In this document: one piece after another, positions 9,455-18,449 of the stretch
Position numbering within the stretch: the first letter of the stretch is position 1
Layout of the letters: the number at the start of each line of letters is the position of its first letter
Assembly: GCF_038443705.2 (NCBI RefSeq)
Contig: NZ_CP151767.2
Location: 3,711,501-3,775,500 of the forward strand
Direction: 5' to 3'
From: Yoonia sp. SS1-5
GTDB taxonomy: Bacteria > Pseudomonadota > Alphaproteobacteria > Rhodobacterales > Rhodobacteraceae
Length of the DNA: 64,000 nucleotides
Notes under the pieces: model-generated
The model's database searches: none
What the model was told of the DNA's origin: nothing
What the model saw: only the letters and a program-made list of their open reading frames with translations
Made by a program: the position numbers and the translations under genes

Positions 9455-10570
9455 CTAGATATTGAACCTTGACGGGCGGAACGTGGTGTTCACCAGATCG
9501 TTTTCGGGGTCCAGCACAAGCGGACGCCGGATGCCGGGCAGGGCGCAGACATCGTAAATCTCGGATGCAGGCCCGTCGATTGTCAGATGGTGGACCCGCA
9601 CACCGCGATCCAGATCAATGATCGAGACCTGACAGAGCGGGTCCTCGCCTGCATCGGCCAACCGCCGGTTCAGGGGGGTGGCATCATTTCCCTCGAACAC
9701 GCCTGCGCGCCTTGGTTTGGAGCTGCCAACAATCGCGAAGTTCTTCCAGAACGAAACCCCACGGGTAAACCCCGGGACCTCGCAGATGGTCTTGTAGGTT
9801 CCGGTCTCAACATCGACAGAGCCGAATTCCCCACGCCCGCTATTGGCCAGATAGAGCGTGTCGCGATGCATCTGCGGCGAGTGGGGCATATGCAGCCCGT
9901 CGCAAATGATCTGATCGGTTTGCACGTCAATCACCAGACCGGTGGCCTGATCCCGGGGCAGGTCGCGCCATCCGTTGACCGTGTTGGTCTGGGCAAAGCA
10001 GGTGGCATATTTCGGATGCCCCCGATGAAGGGCCAGGCAATTCAGGTGGCATCGGTCACCATATTCAAGCCCGTCAATAAAGGGCGGTTTCCAGACCGGC
10101 TCGAAACTCCACTTTTCATGCAGTTTTCCGATGCAGTTGAAATTGCAGGAGACAAAGAAAACGCCTTCATGGGACACCCGCACATCATGCAGGTTCACCA
10201 TACCGGTGGTGGTCGCCCCCATCGGCACAAACACCGCGTCATTCCCTTGTGCGCTTTGCCCGGCACCCAGAAAATTCTCGAACCGCCAGACCTGATTATG
10301 CGATGCCATCCACAACGTATCGCCATGCAGGCTGATCCCCATCGCGCGCGGGAATGTCGCGTCGCAGAATTGCAGCTGTTCCATGTCGTTGACCCCGACC
10401 ATGAACAATTTGCCCACATTGTAGGTATTGAACGCGATCGAAAGCTTGTTTTCGGCAAGCCATTTCTTGAAGCCGGATGAAGGCGTCAGCCCGATTGTCC
10501 TGCGTTCGACGTCTTTTGACGTGGGCGCGCGCAGGTCAAATTCGGCAATGTTTGTTTTTGAGTCGCTCAT
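9455..10570 (-). CDS. TIGR03032-family conserved protein
   Basis: A 371-residue protein that I recognise as the TIGR03032 family of uncharacterised proteins. Its middle is a series of beta-propeller-like blades (GISLHGDTLWMASHNQVWRF, LANSGRGEFGSVDVETGTYK, CEVPGFTRGVSFWKNFAIVG). It has no signal peptide. A C-terminal DVCALPGIRRPLVLDPENDL segment precedes an Arg-containing tail. The gene stands alone between convergent and divergent neighbours. Activity is not known; substrates cannot be inferred. Confidence 0.75.
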   Translation of the reverse strand: MSDSKTNIAEFDLRAPTSKDVERRTIGLTPSSGFKKWLAENKLSIAFNTYNVGKLFMVGVNDMEQLQFCDATFPRAMGISLHGDTLWMASHNQVWRFENFLGAGQSAQGNDAVFVPMGATTTGMVNLHDVRVSHEGVFFVSCNFNCIGKLHEKWSFEPVWKPPFIDGLEYGDRCHLNCLALHRGHPKYATCFAQTNTVNGWRDLPRDQATGLVIDVQTDQIICDGLHMPHSPQMHRDTLYLANSGRGEFGSVDVETGTYKTICEVPGFTRGVSFWKNFAIVGSSKPRRAGVFEGNDATPLNRRLADAGEDPLCQVSIIDLDRGVRVHHLTIDGPASEIYDVCALPGIRRPLVLDPENDLVNTTFRPSRFNI

Positions 10571-10667
10571 ATCAAGATGTTAGGGCATCTTGTGCGGACA
10601 GGGTATCACTAGCTGTGCTTTATGGGCGAATGGCACCGGCCTCTGTAGCGAATGGGACAATAGCGCG

Positions 10668-11162
10668 ATGCAAGACACACCAGACCAAGGCGGAATGATC
10701 GCGGTCTCACCTCTTTACCCCAACGATGATGTCATCAAGATCGTGGGCGAGGTCTGCTTTTTATGTTTTCATTCGACATTGTACCGGCATTGGTCAATGC
10801 GCGACATTGGCCGTGTTTTCGAGCCGCCGGTATACCTCAAGCAGTTTCATCTCTACCGCGCCCGCAACGTGGCGCGGGGGCTGGTCACTTGGGCGAAACT
10901 TGATGCCGCCGCAGAGGCCAAGCACATGTCCGGCGCAGGTCTTGACGATTTTGAAGAGTGGCGGTCAGGCGATCAATTCTGGATCATGGACTTGATGGCG
11001 CCCTGGGGCCATGGCCGGACTATCATCAAAAGCATATTGGCGACGTTCCCGGCAAATGACTTCAAGACCCTGCGTGTTCACAACGGAAAGCGGGCTGTCA
11101 TGCACTGGACCCGGGCATCAGCGTCATCCCCATGGCGCCTGCACCGAAGCGCGTTGTCATAA
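10668..11162 (+). CDS. HlyC-type (RTX toxin-activating) lysine acyltransferase homologue
   Basis: A 164-residue protein matching the HlyC family, which moves fatty acyl groups from acyl-ACP to lysines of RTX protoxins. The alignable blocks are STLYRHW (37-42; HlyC SPLHRNW), RGLVTWAKL (70-78) and EWRSGDQFWIMDLMAPWG (97-114; HlyC DWTSGDRKWFIDWIAPFG). The catalytic Asp (HlyC Asp92) is kept as Asp108, but the position of catalytic His23 is Tyr39 here, with His36 and His41 close by. The ATG at 10668 was chosen because it leaves a HlyC-sized protein. No RTX toxin gene adjoins it; the next gene is a VCBS/Hint protein that could be its partner (inference). Confidence 0.75.
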   Translation: MQDTPDQGGMIAVSPLYPNDDVIKIVGEVCFLCFHSTLYRHWSMRDIGRVFEPPVYLKQFHLYRARNVARGLVTWAKLDAAAEAKHMSGAGLDDFEEWRSGDQFWIMDLMAPWGHGRTIIKSILATFPANDFKTLRVHNGKRAVMHWTRASASSPWRLHRSALS

Positions 11163-11235
11163 TCATGCCTGTTTTTCTTGGCAAAACCCGTGTAATGCAT
11201 AGTCAACGCATCAATACGATCAAGAGTAAGCGACC

Positions 11236-12228
11236 ATGGTAAGTTTGTCCGGCCCAACCACCGCCACCATCAGCGAAGACATCGATGGTGCCGGCACTGA
11301 AACGATCAGCGGCGTTGTCGCGAATAACGAACCCGGTGCCTTTGCGTGGCTTGCGGGTGGGTATACGGTTGTTGACGGCGTTGGTGCGGGCAACGGTACA
11401 TTGACGATTGTCCAGAACACCGCGGATGGCGAAGGCGGCTATACTTGGACCTACACATTCGACTCGGATGATCCGTTTCTGGACGATCTGGATGATGGCG
11501 AAACACTGACACTCGATTTTACAATTCGGGTGACGGACGTCTCTTACACGCCGGGCGGCGGAAGCACGGTCAACGGCACGCAGGTCGTCGACACCCATAC
11601 CGTCACCATCACGATCAATGGCCGCAACGAGGTCTGCTTTACGCCGGGCACCGAGATCATGACCCCAAGCGGGCCGGTATTGATCGAAAACCTGCGGGTA
11701 GGTGATATGGTTCTGACCCGGGACAATGGCGCAAAACCGATCCGATGGATTGCGTCGGCCAAGGTGGGTCACGCTTACCGGCGCGGGAACGACAATCTGG
11801 AACCCATCATGATCGCGGCTGGTGCGATATCGCCGGGCGTCCCTGCGAAAGACCTTGTCGTCTCGCCGCAGCACCGGGTGCTTTTGACGGGGCAGCATTG
11901 CGACCTTCTTTTTGGGGAACAGGCGATCCTTGCCAGCGCAAAGAACTTGTTGAACGGCGACACCATCCGCCATTGCGGTGACGCCTTTGCCGATCTCGAA
12001 TATTGGCACATGATGTTCGATGATCACGAGATCGTCTTTGCCAATGGGTGCCCGACGGAAAGTCTCTATTTTGGCGATGTGGCGACGAACACATTGCCGG
12101 CTGCGCAATTGGCCGAACTACGTCATCTGTTTGGCAATGACCATGCGACCACAAAGCTGGCGTTTCCGGAACTCAAGGCGCATGAGGCTGCAGTACTGAT
12201 GGCGTCGCCATCCGTGGCCAAACACTAA
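11236..12228 (+). CDS. VCBS/Hint-domain protein
   Basis: A 330-residue protein in two parts. Residues 1-130 look like a VCBS/cadherin-like repeat (DPFLDDLDDGETLTLDFTIRVTD, then DTHTVTITINGRNE). Residues 135-300 form a Hint (hedgehog/intein-like) domain: an initiating Cys in VCFTPGTEIMTPSG, then IENLRVGDMVLTRDNG, then VSPQHRVLLTG and a C-terminal DDHEIVFANGCPTESLYFG. Stand-alone Hint proteins are abundant in Rhodobacterales and are often linked to type I secretion; most are uncharacterised. There is no N-terminal signal peptide, consistent with a C-terminal export signal. It lies 73 bp after the HlyC-like gene in the same direction. Confidence 0.8.
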   Translation: MVSLSGPTTATISEDIDGAGTETISGVVANNEPGAFAWLAGGYTVVDGVGAGNGTLTIVQNTADGEGGYTWTYTFDSDDPFLDDLDDGETLTLDFTIRVTDVSYTPGGGSTVNGTQVVDTHTVTITINGRNEVCFTPGTEIMTPSGPVLIENLRVGDMVLTRDNGAKPIRWIASAKVGHAYRRGNDNLEPIMIAAGAISPGVPAKDLVVSPQHRVLLTGQHCDLLFGEQAILASAKNLLNGDTIRHCGDAFADLEYWHMMFDDHEIVFANGCPTESLYFGDVATNTLPAAQLAELRHLFGNDHATTKLAFPELKAHEAAVLMASPSVAKH

Positions 12229-12447
12229 ACGCGCGTAACTTTCTGCGGCGGCGCGACGCGTTTGGCGCCGCAAATATGCGGCCGTGGCCTCTCCCGTTTG
12301 CATGCAACTTGCCCTGGAAAATTGAGGCCGTTTTGCCAGTTGTGCAGTCTTGATGGAATTTAAATTTCACATTACGAAAAGGGAGTCCTGTAAAATGAAA
12401 TAGGCCTGCGACACGACGCTGCTGGATTTTTGAGAGGGGTTCAAAGC

Positions 12448-13461
12448 ATGTCTCACGTTAGCAATACATCTGTTGAGGAGCCGGCCGGGCAATCGCGCGA
12501 GTGGAATTTCCACCCCAAGCTGCCCATCGACATGTCACCTGTGTTTGACCTGCCGCCCAAACCAAAGGCGGCGCTGGCCTGGTTGCTTGGGACATGGACG
12601 AAACTGACCCCACCGGTGAACCACCTGGCTTTTGCCTTGATCGCGTTTTTCTTCTTTTGGCCTGCGATGGAAACGATGCAGACCTTTGACTGGCGGTGGG
12701 TCGGGCAGATTTTTGCGGTGAACTTCGGGTCCGTGGTTATCCTGGCGGGGGCCTTGCATCTCTACCTCTATGTGTTTGCAGGCCAGAAAATGCGGCTGAA
12801 ATTTGACGTCCGTCCGATGGAAAAAAGCTCGCGTTTTACCTTTGGGCATCAGACCTGGGACAATATTTTCTGGGCGCTGGCCTCGGGCGTTCCGATCTGG
12901 ACCGCATGGACCGTTTTGTACTTTTACGTCGCCGCAAACGGCTGGGTACCAACGCTTGACGGCTTCTCGACATCACCGGTCTGGTTTGTGCTGATGTTCT
13001 TCGTCATCCGTTTTTGGCAGTCGTTCCACTTTTACTGGATACACCGGCTGATCCACATGCCGTGGCTGTTCAAGAATGTGCATCACCTCCACCATCGTAA
13101 CGTCAATGTTGGGCCGTGGTCGGGACTGGCCATGCACCCGATTGAACACTGGTTTTACTATTCGGGTATCCTGATCCACTTTGTCCTGCCATCGCATCCT
13201 GTTCATGTCCTGTTTCACCTGTTTGCCCTGAACCTCGGCGCGATTATCTCGCATGCTGGGTTCGACAAACTGCTGATCCGCGATGCCGAGGCGATCAAGG
13301 CCGGGTCATTCCATCACCAACTGCATCACCGTTACTTCGAATGTAACTACGGGTCCGAAGAAATTCCGCTGGATCGCTGGTTTGGGAGTTTTCATGACGG
13401 AACGCAGGCCGCGACCAAACGCATCCGCGCCCGCAAGAAACTGATTTTCGCGCGTAAATAA
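12448..13461 (+). CDS. Sterol desaturase / fatty acid hydroxylase family membrane protein
   Basis: A 337-residue integral-membrane di-iron oxygenase of the fatty-acid hydroxylase superfamily. The His clusters are visible: HFYWIHRLIH, HHLHHRN and the C-terminal FHHQLHHRYFECNYG. Hydrophobic segments flank them (LAFALIAFFFFWPAM, WVGQIFAVNFGSVVILAGALHLYL, PVWFVLMFFVIRFW). ATG 12448 has a GAGAGGGG ribosome-binding site. The substrate is unknown. The downstream PDR/VanB reductase in the same direction is a plausible electron donor (inference), although a PanB-like gene lies between them. Confidence 0.88.
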   Translation: MSHVSNTSVEEPAGQSREWNFHPKLPIDMSPVFDLPPKPKAALAWLLGTWTKLTPPVNHLAFALIAFFFFWPAMETMQTFDWRWVGQIFAVNFGSVVILAGALHLYLYVFAGQKMRLKFDVRPMEKSSRFTFGHQTWDNIFWALASGVPIWTAWTVLYFYVAANGWVPTLDGFSTSPVWFVLMFFVIRFWQSFHFYWIHRLIHMPWLFKNVHHLHHRNVNVGPWSGLAMHPIEHWFYYSGILIHFVLPSHPVHVLFHLFALNLGAIISHAGFDKLLIRDAEAIKAGSFHHQLHHRYFECNYGSEEIPLDRWFGSFHDGTQAATKRIRARKKLIFARK

Positions 13462-13481
13462 GCCCATAGGACAGAACAGAC

Positions 13482-14321
13482 ATGAAACATATCTTCACGT
13501 ATGGCGGCCAGTACGCGCAGCGCCATCTGACTGTCGGCTGCCTGCTCAAGAACAAGGCAGACGGCAAGCGGATGACCCAGGTCACCGCATTCGACGCAGA
13601 GGAGGCGGCGGCCGCTGCGGCCCAGAACATCGACACGCTGACCATTGATTGCGGGATGATCGAACCGATCAGGGCCGCAACCCCCCATATCTTTATCACC
13701 GCGGCGCAATATATGCGCCAATACGTGACCGAGGATGAGGCGTTGGGCGGTGCGATCGACACGATGGCGAAAGGTGCTGATGCTATCTATTCCCCAAGGG
13801 GGCTGACAACCATTGAACGCATCGCGCGCGAGGGGATCAGCGTGCAGGGTCACACCGGTCTGTTTCCCGCCCGGGCCACCCAGTTCGGCGGCTAGCGGAC
13901 CGTCGGAAAGACCGCTGATGAGGCCCTTGCCCTGCTGCAGGATTTCCGCCGCCTGGAAGAGGCCGGCGCCTATTGCGCCGAGGTCGAATGCGTTGCCGAA
14001 GATGCCCTGGCTGCAATCAAGCCGCACACCAACCTGCTGCTGGTGACGATTGGCGCAGGTTCGTCCGGGGACATCATTCTGTCCTATATGTCGGATTTGT
14101 GCGGTGACACCCCGAACGCCCCGCGACATGCCAAGGCCTTCGGCGATGTGGGCAGTATTCGCAAACAGCTGGCCGCCGAACGTGACAAGGCACTTGCGGG
14201 ATATCGCGGGGCTGTGATGGATGGCTCGTTCCCGGATGCGGCCACGTCAATTTCAATGTCGAAGGGCGAATTGGAAAAGCTGGCAGAAGGCCTCGATAAA
14301 TTGCGGCCGGTACATCAGTAG
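13482..14321 (+). pseudogene. PanB-like protein (ketopantoate hydroxymethyltransferase family) with in-frame amber codon
   Basis: A 280-codon frame is open from ATG 13482 to TAG 14321 except for one TAG at 13893-13895. Both halves align with PanB: GHTGLFPARATQFGG before the stop corresponds to E. coli GHLGLTPQSVNIFGG, and RTVGKTADEALALLQD...EEAGAYCAEVECV after it corresponds to KVQGR...EAAGAQLLVLECV. The amber codon sits where PanB has Tyr (FGGY), so one change of TAC or TAT would explain it. The Mg-binding Asp of ADLPF is not conserved, so even the intact protein may not be a true ketopantoate enzyme. It lies between a membrane oxygenase and a reductase with short spacing. It could be a recent pseudogene, two fragments, readthrough, or a sequencing error. 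Confidence 0.75.
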
Positions 14322-14330
14322 GGGGACAAA

Positions 14331-15290
14331 ATGACTCTGATCAATGTCAAGGTCGCCAAGGTTACGCGCGAGGCGGATGGCATCAAATCCTTTACGCTTG
14401 CCAAACCCGGCCTGTTCAAGCTGCCCGCCTACGAGCCTGGCGCGCATATTGATGTGCATTGCGGCGAAGGTATCATTCGTCAGTATTCCTTGTGCGGCGA
14501 CCCCGCTGACCGTCGCAAGTTCATGATCGCCGTCAAACAGGGGGATCCATCGCGCGGGGGATCTGATCTGATGCATCTGGCGGTGAAGGAAGGCGACAGG
14601 CTAGAGATAGGCAGCCCGCGCAACAACTTCCCCCTCGACGAAGACGCGCCCCACACTGTGCTGCTTGCCGCCGGGATCGGGATTACACCGATTATCGCGA
14701 TGGCCGATCGTCTACATGCCTTGGGTAAGTCCTTTGCCCTGCATTACTTCTCGCGCGCCACAGGGCATACTGCCTTCCGCGCCAGGCTTGCCGATGGCGC
14801 TTACGCGGAACATGTCCACTTTTACGAAGGTCTGGAAAGGGCACAGACGGGCAACCGATTGCGCGAAATCCTCGCCACGCCTGTTGCCGGTGGTCAGGTC
14901 TATATGTGTGGCCCCGGCCCGTTCATGGATGCGGCCGAAGCGCTGGCATTGGAAAACTGGCCAGCCGATGCGGTCAACCTGGAACGTTTTGCGGCCAATC
15001 CGGCCTTGGCAGGCGCCCCGACACATGCGTTTGAGGTGGAACTGGCCCGCACGGGTGTCTCGCTCCAGGTCGGTGCCGATGAGACAATCCTGGACGTGCT
15101 GGACGCCAACGGAATTGATGCGGCATTCTCGTGCGAGCAGGGGGTTTGCGGCACCTGTGTGACAGATGTGATCGCGGGTACGCTGGATCACCGCGACAGT
15201 TTTTTGTCCGACAAACAACGCGCGGCTGGCAAACAGATGTGTCTATGTGTGTCGCGCGCAAACGGTGACAAGCTCGTTCTGGACTTGTGA
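14331..15290 (+). CDS. PDR/VanB-family oxidoreductase (FMN/NADH/2Fe-2S)
   Basis: A 319-residue phthalate-dioxygenase-reductase type protein that passes electrons from NAD(P)H through flavin to a plant-type 2Fe-2S centre and on to an oxygenase. In order: flavin domain (IIRQYSLCGDP), NAD-binding domain (TVLLAAGIGITPIIAMADRL and VYMCGPGPFMDAAE), and a C-terminal ferredoxin domain with the cluster ligands in SCEQGVCGTCVTDV plus a later Cys (MCLCVSR). The partner oxygenase is unknown; the di-iron membrane protein at 12448 is the nearest candidate (inference). The start lies 9 bp after the PanB-like frame. Confidence 0.92.
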   Translation: MTLINVKVAKVTREADGIKSFTLAKPGLFKLPAYEPGAHIDVHCGEGIIRQYSLCGDPADRRKFMIAVKQGDPSRGGSDLMHLAVKEGDRLEIGSPRNNFPLDEDAPHTVLLAAGIGITPIIAMADRLHALGKSFALHYFSRATGHTAFRARLADGAYAEHVHFYEGLERAQTGNRLREILATPVAGGQVYMCGPGPFMDAAEALALENWPADAVNLERFAANPALAGAPTHAFEVELARTGVSLQVGADETILDVLDANGIDAAFSCEQGVCGTCVTDVIAGTLDHRDSFLSDKQRAAGKQMCLCVSRANGDKLVLDL

Positions 15291-15469
15291 ACGACATTGC
15301 CGCGACCGCTGCAGTTTTGGCCACGCCCGCGTGTTACCCCGCATGGAAGTGAATGGCGGCTTCATGACCCGCAGATTGCAGCACAAGTGGCTCACAATGA
15401 TGATTGTAAGCCTCAGTAAAACATGGGCTATACTCAAATTACTGGAGTTCTCAGGTCAACAAGTTTGAG

Positions 15470-15543
15470 TGGAGGCGAGTACCGGAATCGAACCGGTCTA
15501 CACGGATTTGCAATCCGCTGCATAACCTACCTGCCCACTCGCC
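15470..15543 (-). tRNA. tRNA-Cys (GCA)
   Basis: The minus strand folds as a 71-nt tRNA plus encoded CCA. The acceptor arms GGCGAGT and ACTCGCC pair fully. The anticodon stem GCGGA/TCCGT encloses the loop TTGCAAA, giving anticodon GCA. The T arm carries GGTTCGATTCC. The discriminator base is U, as expected for cysteine tRNAs. The terminal CCA is encoded (15470-15472). It lies alone between the PDR reductase and the isoaspartate methyltransferase. Confidence 0.97.
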
Positions 15544-15669
15544 GCTGGGGCGCAGATATACCATGGTCGGGGGCTGCGCAAGAGACGTGCCGCATTCGAT
15601 CAGCCGTTGCTGTGCCGCCCCTTCTGTGGCATGACAAAGCAAGATCACCGAACAAAAAGAGTTTCCCCC

Positions 15670-16323
15670 GTGAGCGACTATGAAACCCGCCGCACAATGA
15701 TGGTCGATACGCAAGTGCGCCCATCTGATGTCACGAAATTCCCTATCATCGACGCGATGCTGGACATCCCGCGCGAGGCATTTGTCCCGACTGGCCTGCG
15801 TGAGGCTGCCTATGTGGGCGAAAATCTGGACATTGGCGGCGGTCGTACCCTGCTTGAGCCGCGCACATTGGCAAAAATGCTTGAGGCGCTGGATATCCAG
15901 CCGCAGCATGTGGCGTTGGATGTGGGATGCGGTCTGGGCTATTCGACAGCTATTCTGGCGCGTTTGTGCGATTTCGTTGTGGGCCTTGAAGATGACGAGG
16001 AACGTGCGGAAGAGGCCCAGCAGTTGCTGTCAGAGCATGGTTTTGACAACGCCGCCGTTATGGCCGGCACGTTGACTGAGGGTGCGGCTAAGTCCGGACC
16101 CTATGACGCGATACTGGTCCAAGGGGCCGTTGAGACGGTCCCCGATGCGCTGTGTGATCAGTTGCGCGATGGTGGCCGGATTGCCTGCGTCTTTGCCGAA
16201 GGGGCGCTTGGCGTGGTCCGGATTGGCCACAAACATGATGGGACGATCAACTGGCGATTTGCGTTTAATGCCGGCGCGCCGGTGTTGCCGGGTTTCCACA
16301 AACAGGATGCATTCGTGCTTTAA
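15670..16323 (+). CDS. Protein-L-isoaspartate O-methyltransferase family
   Basis: A 217-residue SAM-dependent methyltransferase of the PCMT family, which repairs isoaspartyl residues. The GTG start at 15670 gives (M)SDYETRRTMMVDTQVRPSDVT, which matches the conserved alphaproteobacterial N-terminus. SAM-binding motif I reads VALDVGCGLGYSTAILA (near residue 80), and later blocks include YDAILVQGAVETVPDAL. It lies 63 bp before tolC in the same direction; this pairing is common in Rhodobacterales (from memory), so co-transcription is likely. A longer reading into the tRNA region was rejected. Confidence 0.92.
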   Translation: MSDYETRRTMMVDTQVRPSDVTKFPIIDAMLDIPREAFVPTGLREAAYVGENLDIGGGRTLLEPRTLAKMLEALDIQPQHVALDVGCGLGYSTAILARLCDFVVGLEDDEERAEEAQQLLSEHGFDNAAVMAGTLTEGAAKSGPYDAILVQGAVETVPDALCDQLRDGGRIACVFAEGALGVVRIGHKHDGTINWRFAFNAGAPVLPGFHKQDAFVL

Positions 16324-16386
16324 AGCTGGTCATTTCGCCCAGCTAAGGTACTTATTGAACAAAAAATAAGTCGTGAGGGCAGAAAA

Positions 16387-17745
16387 ATGATCAAACGCAT
16401 GGGATTAGCCGCCGTAGCTGCGGTAATTTCAATTGGGTTTGCCGGTGCGGCGAAAGCCGAGACGCTGGCAGATGCCTTGACGGCTGCATATAACAATTCG
16501 GGCTTGCTGGAACAGAACCGCGCCTTGCTGCGTGCCGCTGACGAGGATCTGGCGCAGGCCATTGCCACGACCCGCCCGGTGATCAGCTGGGTGATGTCCG
16601 CGTCGAACACGCGTCAGAACAGCGTTATCAACGACCTTGATCAGGCAAGCGCCCGGCTGGCCGGATCGCTGTTGCTTTATGATGGTGGTGTAAGTGCGCT
16701 GGCGGTTGAGGCACAGAAAGAAACTATCCTTGGCACACGCCAGGCTTTGCGCGGTGTGGAGCAGGACGTGCTGCTGCGCGCGGTACAGGCCTATATGAAC
16801 GTTCGCCGCGACGCGGCTTTTGTATCGCTACGCGAAAACAACGTGCGGCTGATTACACAGGAATTCCGCGCAGCCCAAGATCGCTTTGACGTGGGCGAGG
16901 TTACCCGCACAGATGTTTCACTGGCCGAGGCCCGGCTGGCCGCCGCCCGCAGCCAATTGGCTGCTGCACAAGGCACGTTGGCCCGGTCCCGCGAGGAGTT
17001 TCGCGCAGCCGTTGGTCGCGCACCACAAAGTCCAAACCCTGTTGGGCCTGCGCCTGTCTCGCGTGGCATCGCGGATGCAAAAGCGTTTGCCGTGCGCAAT
17101 CACCCCAGCATTCTTCAGGCGCAGCACGGCGTTAGCGCCGCAGAGCTGAATATTCGCCGCGGTGCCGCAGCCCTTGACCCGACCGTGTCGCTGGAAGGCT
17201 TTGTCGGCACGGACCAGGACGGCGAAATCTCGCATCAGTTGGGTATTCAGGCGACGGGCACGATTTATCAGGGTGGCCGCTTGTCCAGCCAGATCCGTCA
17301 ATTCATGTCGCAAAGAGACGCGGCGCGTTCCGCGCTGCATGTGACCCGGCTTGGGGTTGAACAGCAGGTTGGCAATGCGTTCTCGTTTCTGATGGTGGCG
17401 CGCGCGTCGCTTCAGGCCTCTAACCAGCAGATCAGGGCGGCGCAGGTTGCCTTTGACGGTGTGCGCGAAGAGGCCACATTGGGGTCCCGGACCACGCTTG
17501 ATGTGCTCAACGCCGAGCAGGAATTGCTGGATGCGCGGGCCAATCTGATCTCGGCGCAGGCTGAAGAGGTCATCGCCTCTTATTCGGTGCTGGCTGCGAT
17601 GGGCCTACTGAATGCAGAGCATCTGCGGCTGCCCGTGCAGCAATATGATCCATCGGCCTACTATAATATCGCCAAGCAGGCCCCGACCTTTGATTCCACG
17701 CAAGGGCAGGCGCTGGATCGCATTTTGCGCGCGTTAAACGAGTGA
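16387..17745 (+). CDS. tolC: TolC-family outer-membrane efflux/secretion protein
   Basis: A 452-residue outer-membrane channel protein for type I secretion and drug efflux. A signal peptide is evident (MIKRMGLAAVAAVISIGFAGAAKA, then ETLADALTAAY). The body has the two repeated alpha-helical OEP domains (FDVGEVTRTDVSLAEARLAAA around residue 165, and LGSRTTLDVLNAEQELLDARANL around residue 365), which are TolC hallmarks. The length fits the family. No ABC or membrane-fusion partner gene adjoins it, so it probably serves several systems. Confidence 0.95.
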   Translation: MIKRMGLAAVAAVISIGFAGAAKAETLADALTAAYNNSGLLEQNRALLRAADEDLAQAIATTRPVISWVMSASNTRQNSVINDLDQASARLAGSLLLYDGGVSALAVEAQKETILGTRQALRGVEQDVLLRAVQAYMNVRRDAAFVSLRENNVRLITQEFRAAQDRFDVGEVTRTDVSLAEARLAAARSQLAAAQGTLARSREEFRAAVGRAPQSPNPVGPAPVSRGIADAKAFAVRNHPSILQAQHGVSAAELNIRRGAAALDPTVSLEGFVGTDQDGEISHQLGIQATGTIYQGGRLSSQIRQFMSQRDAARSALHVTRLGVEQQVGNAFSFLMVARASLQASNQQIRAAQVAFDGVREEATLGSRTTLDVLNAEQELLDARANLISAQAEEVIASYSVLAAMGLLNAEHLRLPVQQYDPSAYYNIAKQAPTFDSTQGQALDRILRALNE

Positions 17746-17815
17746 TACTGGATTTTGTTGTCTCAATCGTTGCATTGCGTTAGCGTGCAACGTGGGGGTG
17801 ACAACGGGATAACCA

Positions 17816-18445
17816 ATGTCCGATTCTAATCAAATGAGTCAGCTGCGCGCCAACGTGTCCGCATCTGGCGCCGCAAATTCTGCCGAATTGCTGGAACCCC
17901 CTCGCAACGATCGTTTCTTGCTGACCCCTGCATTGCGGGTCGACCCGCCGGAATCTGAACCAACGCCTGATGTCGCAGGCGAGGGCAAGGTGTTTGTGCT
18001 GGAGCAGCCCAAGCGCGCTGAACTGGCCGGGCTGGAAGCCACGATCGCAGAGCTGGAGGCCGCTGTGACTGCACAACCTGAAGACTGGGAGGCCGATGAG
18101 GGCGAAGGCTTTGACCAGAAAGATGACTGGGCCGAGAGCGCGTTTTCATCCCCTGCAGCAGAAGCCCTGGATGGCTATCTTGTCGATGAAGGTTTTGACA
18201 AGCTGGTTCCACCTGCGGAGCCCGACGAAGACCCGACAGCGTCGGCTGACGCGCCGGATAATGCCGCTGCCGCTGAGCCGGTAGCGGTTGCACAGGTTGA
18301 TCCAGACATGCTGCGCGACATGGTCGCACAGATCATCCGCGAAGAATTAAGTGGCGAGATCGGCGAAAAGATGACTGGCAGTATTCGCAAGCTTGTGCGC
18401 CGGGAAATCAACCGGATCCTGTCTGCCCGCGATATCGCCGAATAG
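17816..18445 (+). CDS. Acidic protein of unknown function with conserved basic C-terminal helix
   Basis: A 209-residue protein. Residues 1-155 are low-complexity, acidic and Pro/Ala-rich (PPAEPDEDPTASADAPDNA), so probably disordered. The last ~50 residues form an amphipathic helical region (MLRDMVAQIIREELSGEIGE, then SIRKLVRREINRIL). The overall design, a disordered acidic body and a short conserved C-terminal helix, resembles polar-organising PopZ/DUF2497 proteins, but I would not assign it. It lies 70 bp after tolC in the same direction and is convergent with cobQ. Confidence 0.7.
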   Translation: MSDSNQMSQLRANVSASGAANSAELLEPPRNDRFLLTPALRVDPPESEPTPDVAGEGKVFVLEQPKRAELAGLEATIAELEAAVTAQPEDWEADEGEGFDQKDDWAESAFSSPAAEALDGYLVDEGFDKLVPPAEPDEDPTASADAPDNAAAAEPVAVAQVDPDMLRDMVAQIIREELSGEIGEKMTGSIRKLVRREINRILSARDIAE

Positions 18446-18449
18446 GGCC

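Noticed and set aside
11203..12108. Long minus-strand frame opposite the Hint gene
   Set aside because: It has no recognisable motif, while the plus strand encodes clear VCBS and Hint sequences.
15423..15683. Plus-strand frame with EYRNRTGLHGFAIRC across the tRNA-Cys
   Set aside because: It is the antisense of the tRNA, another classic tRNA artefact.
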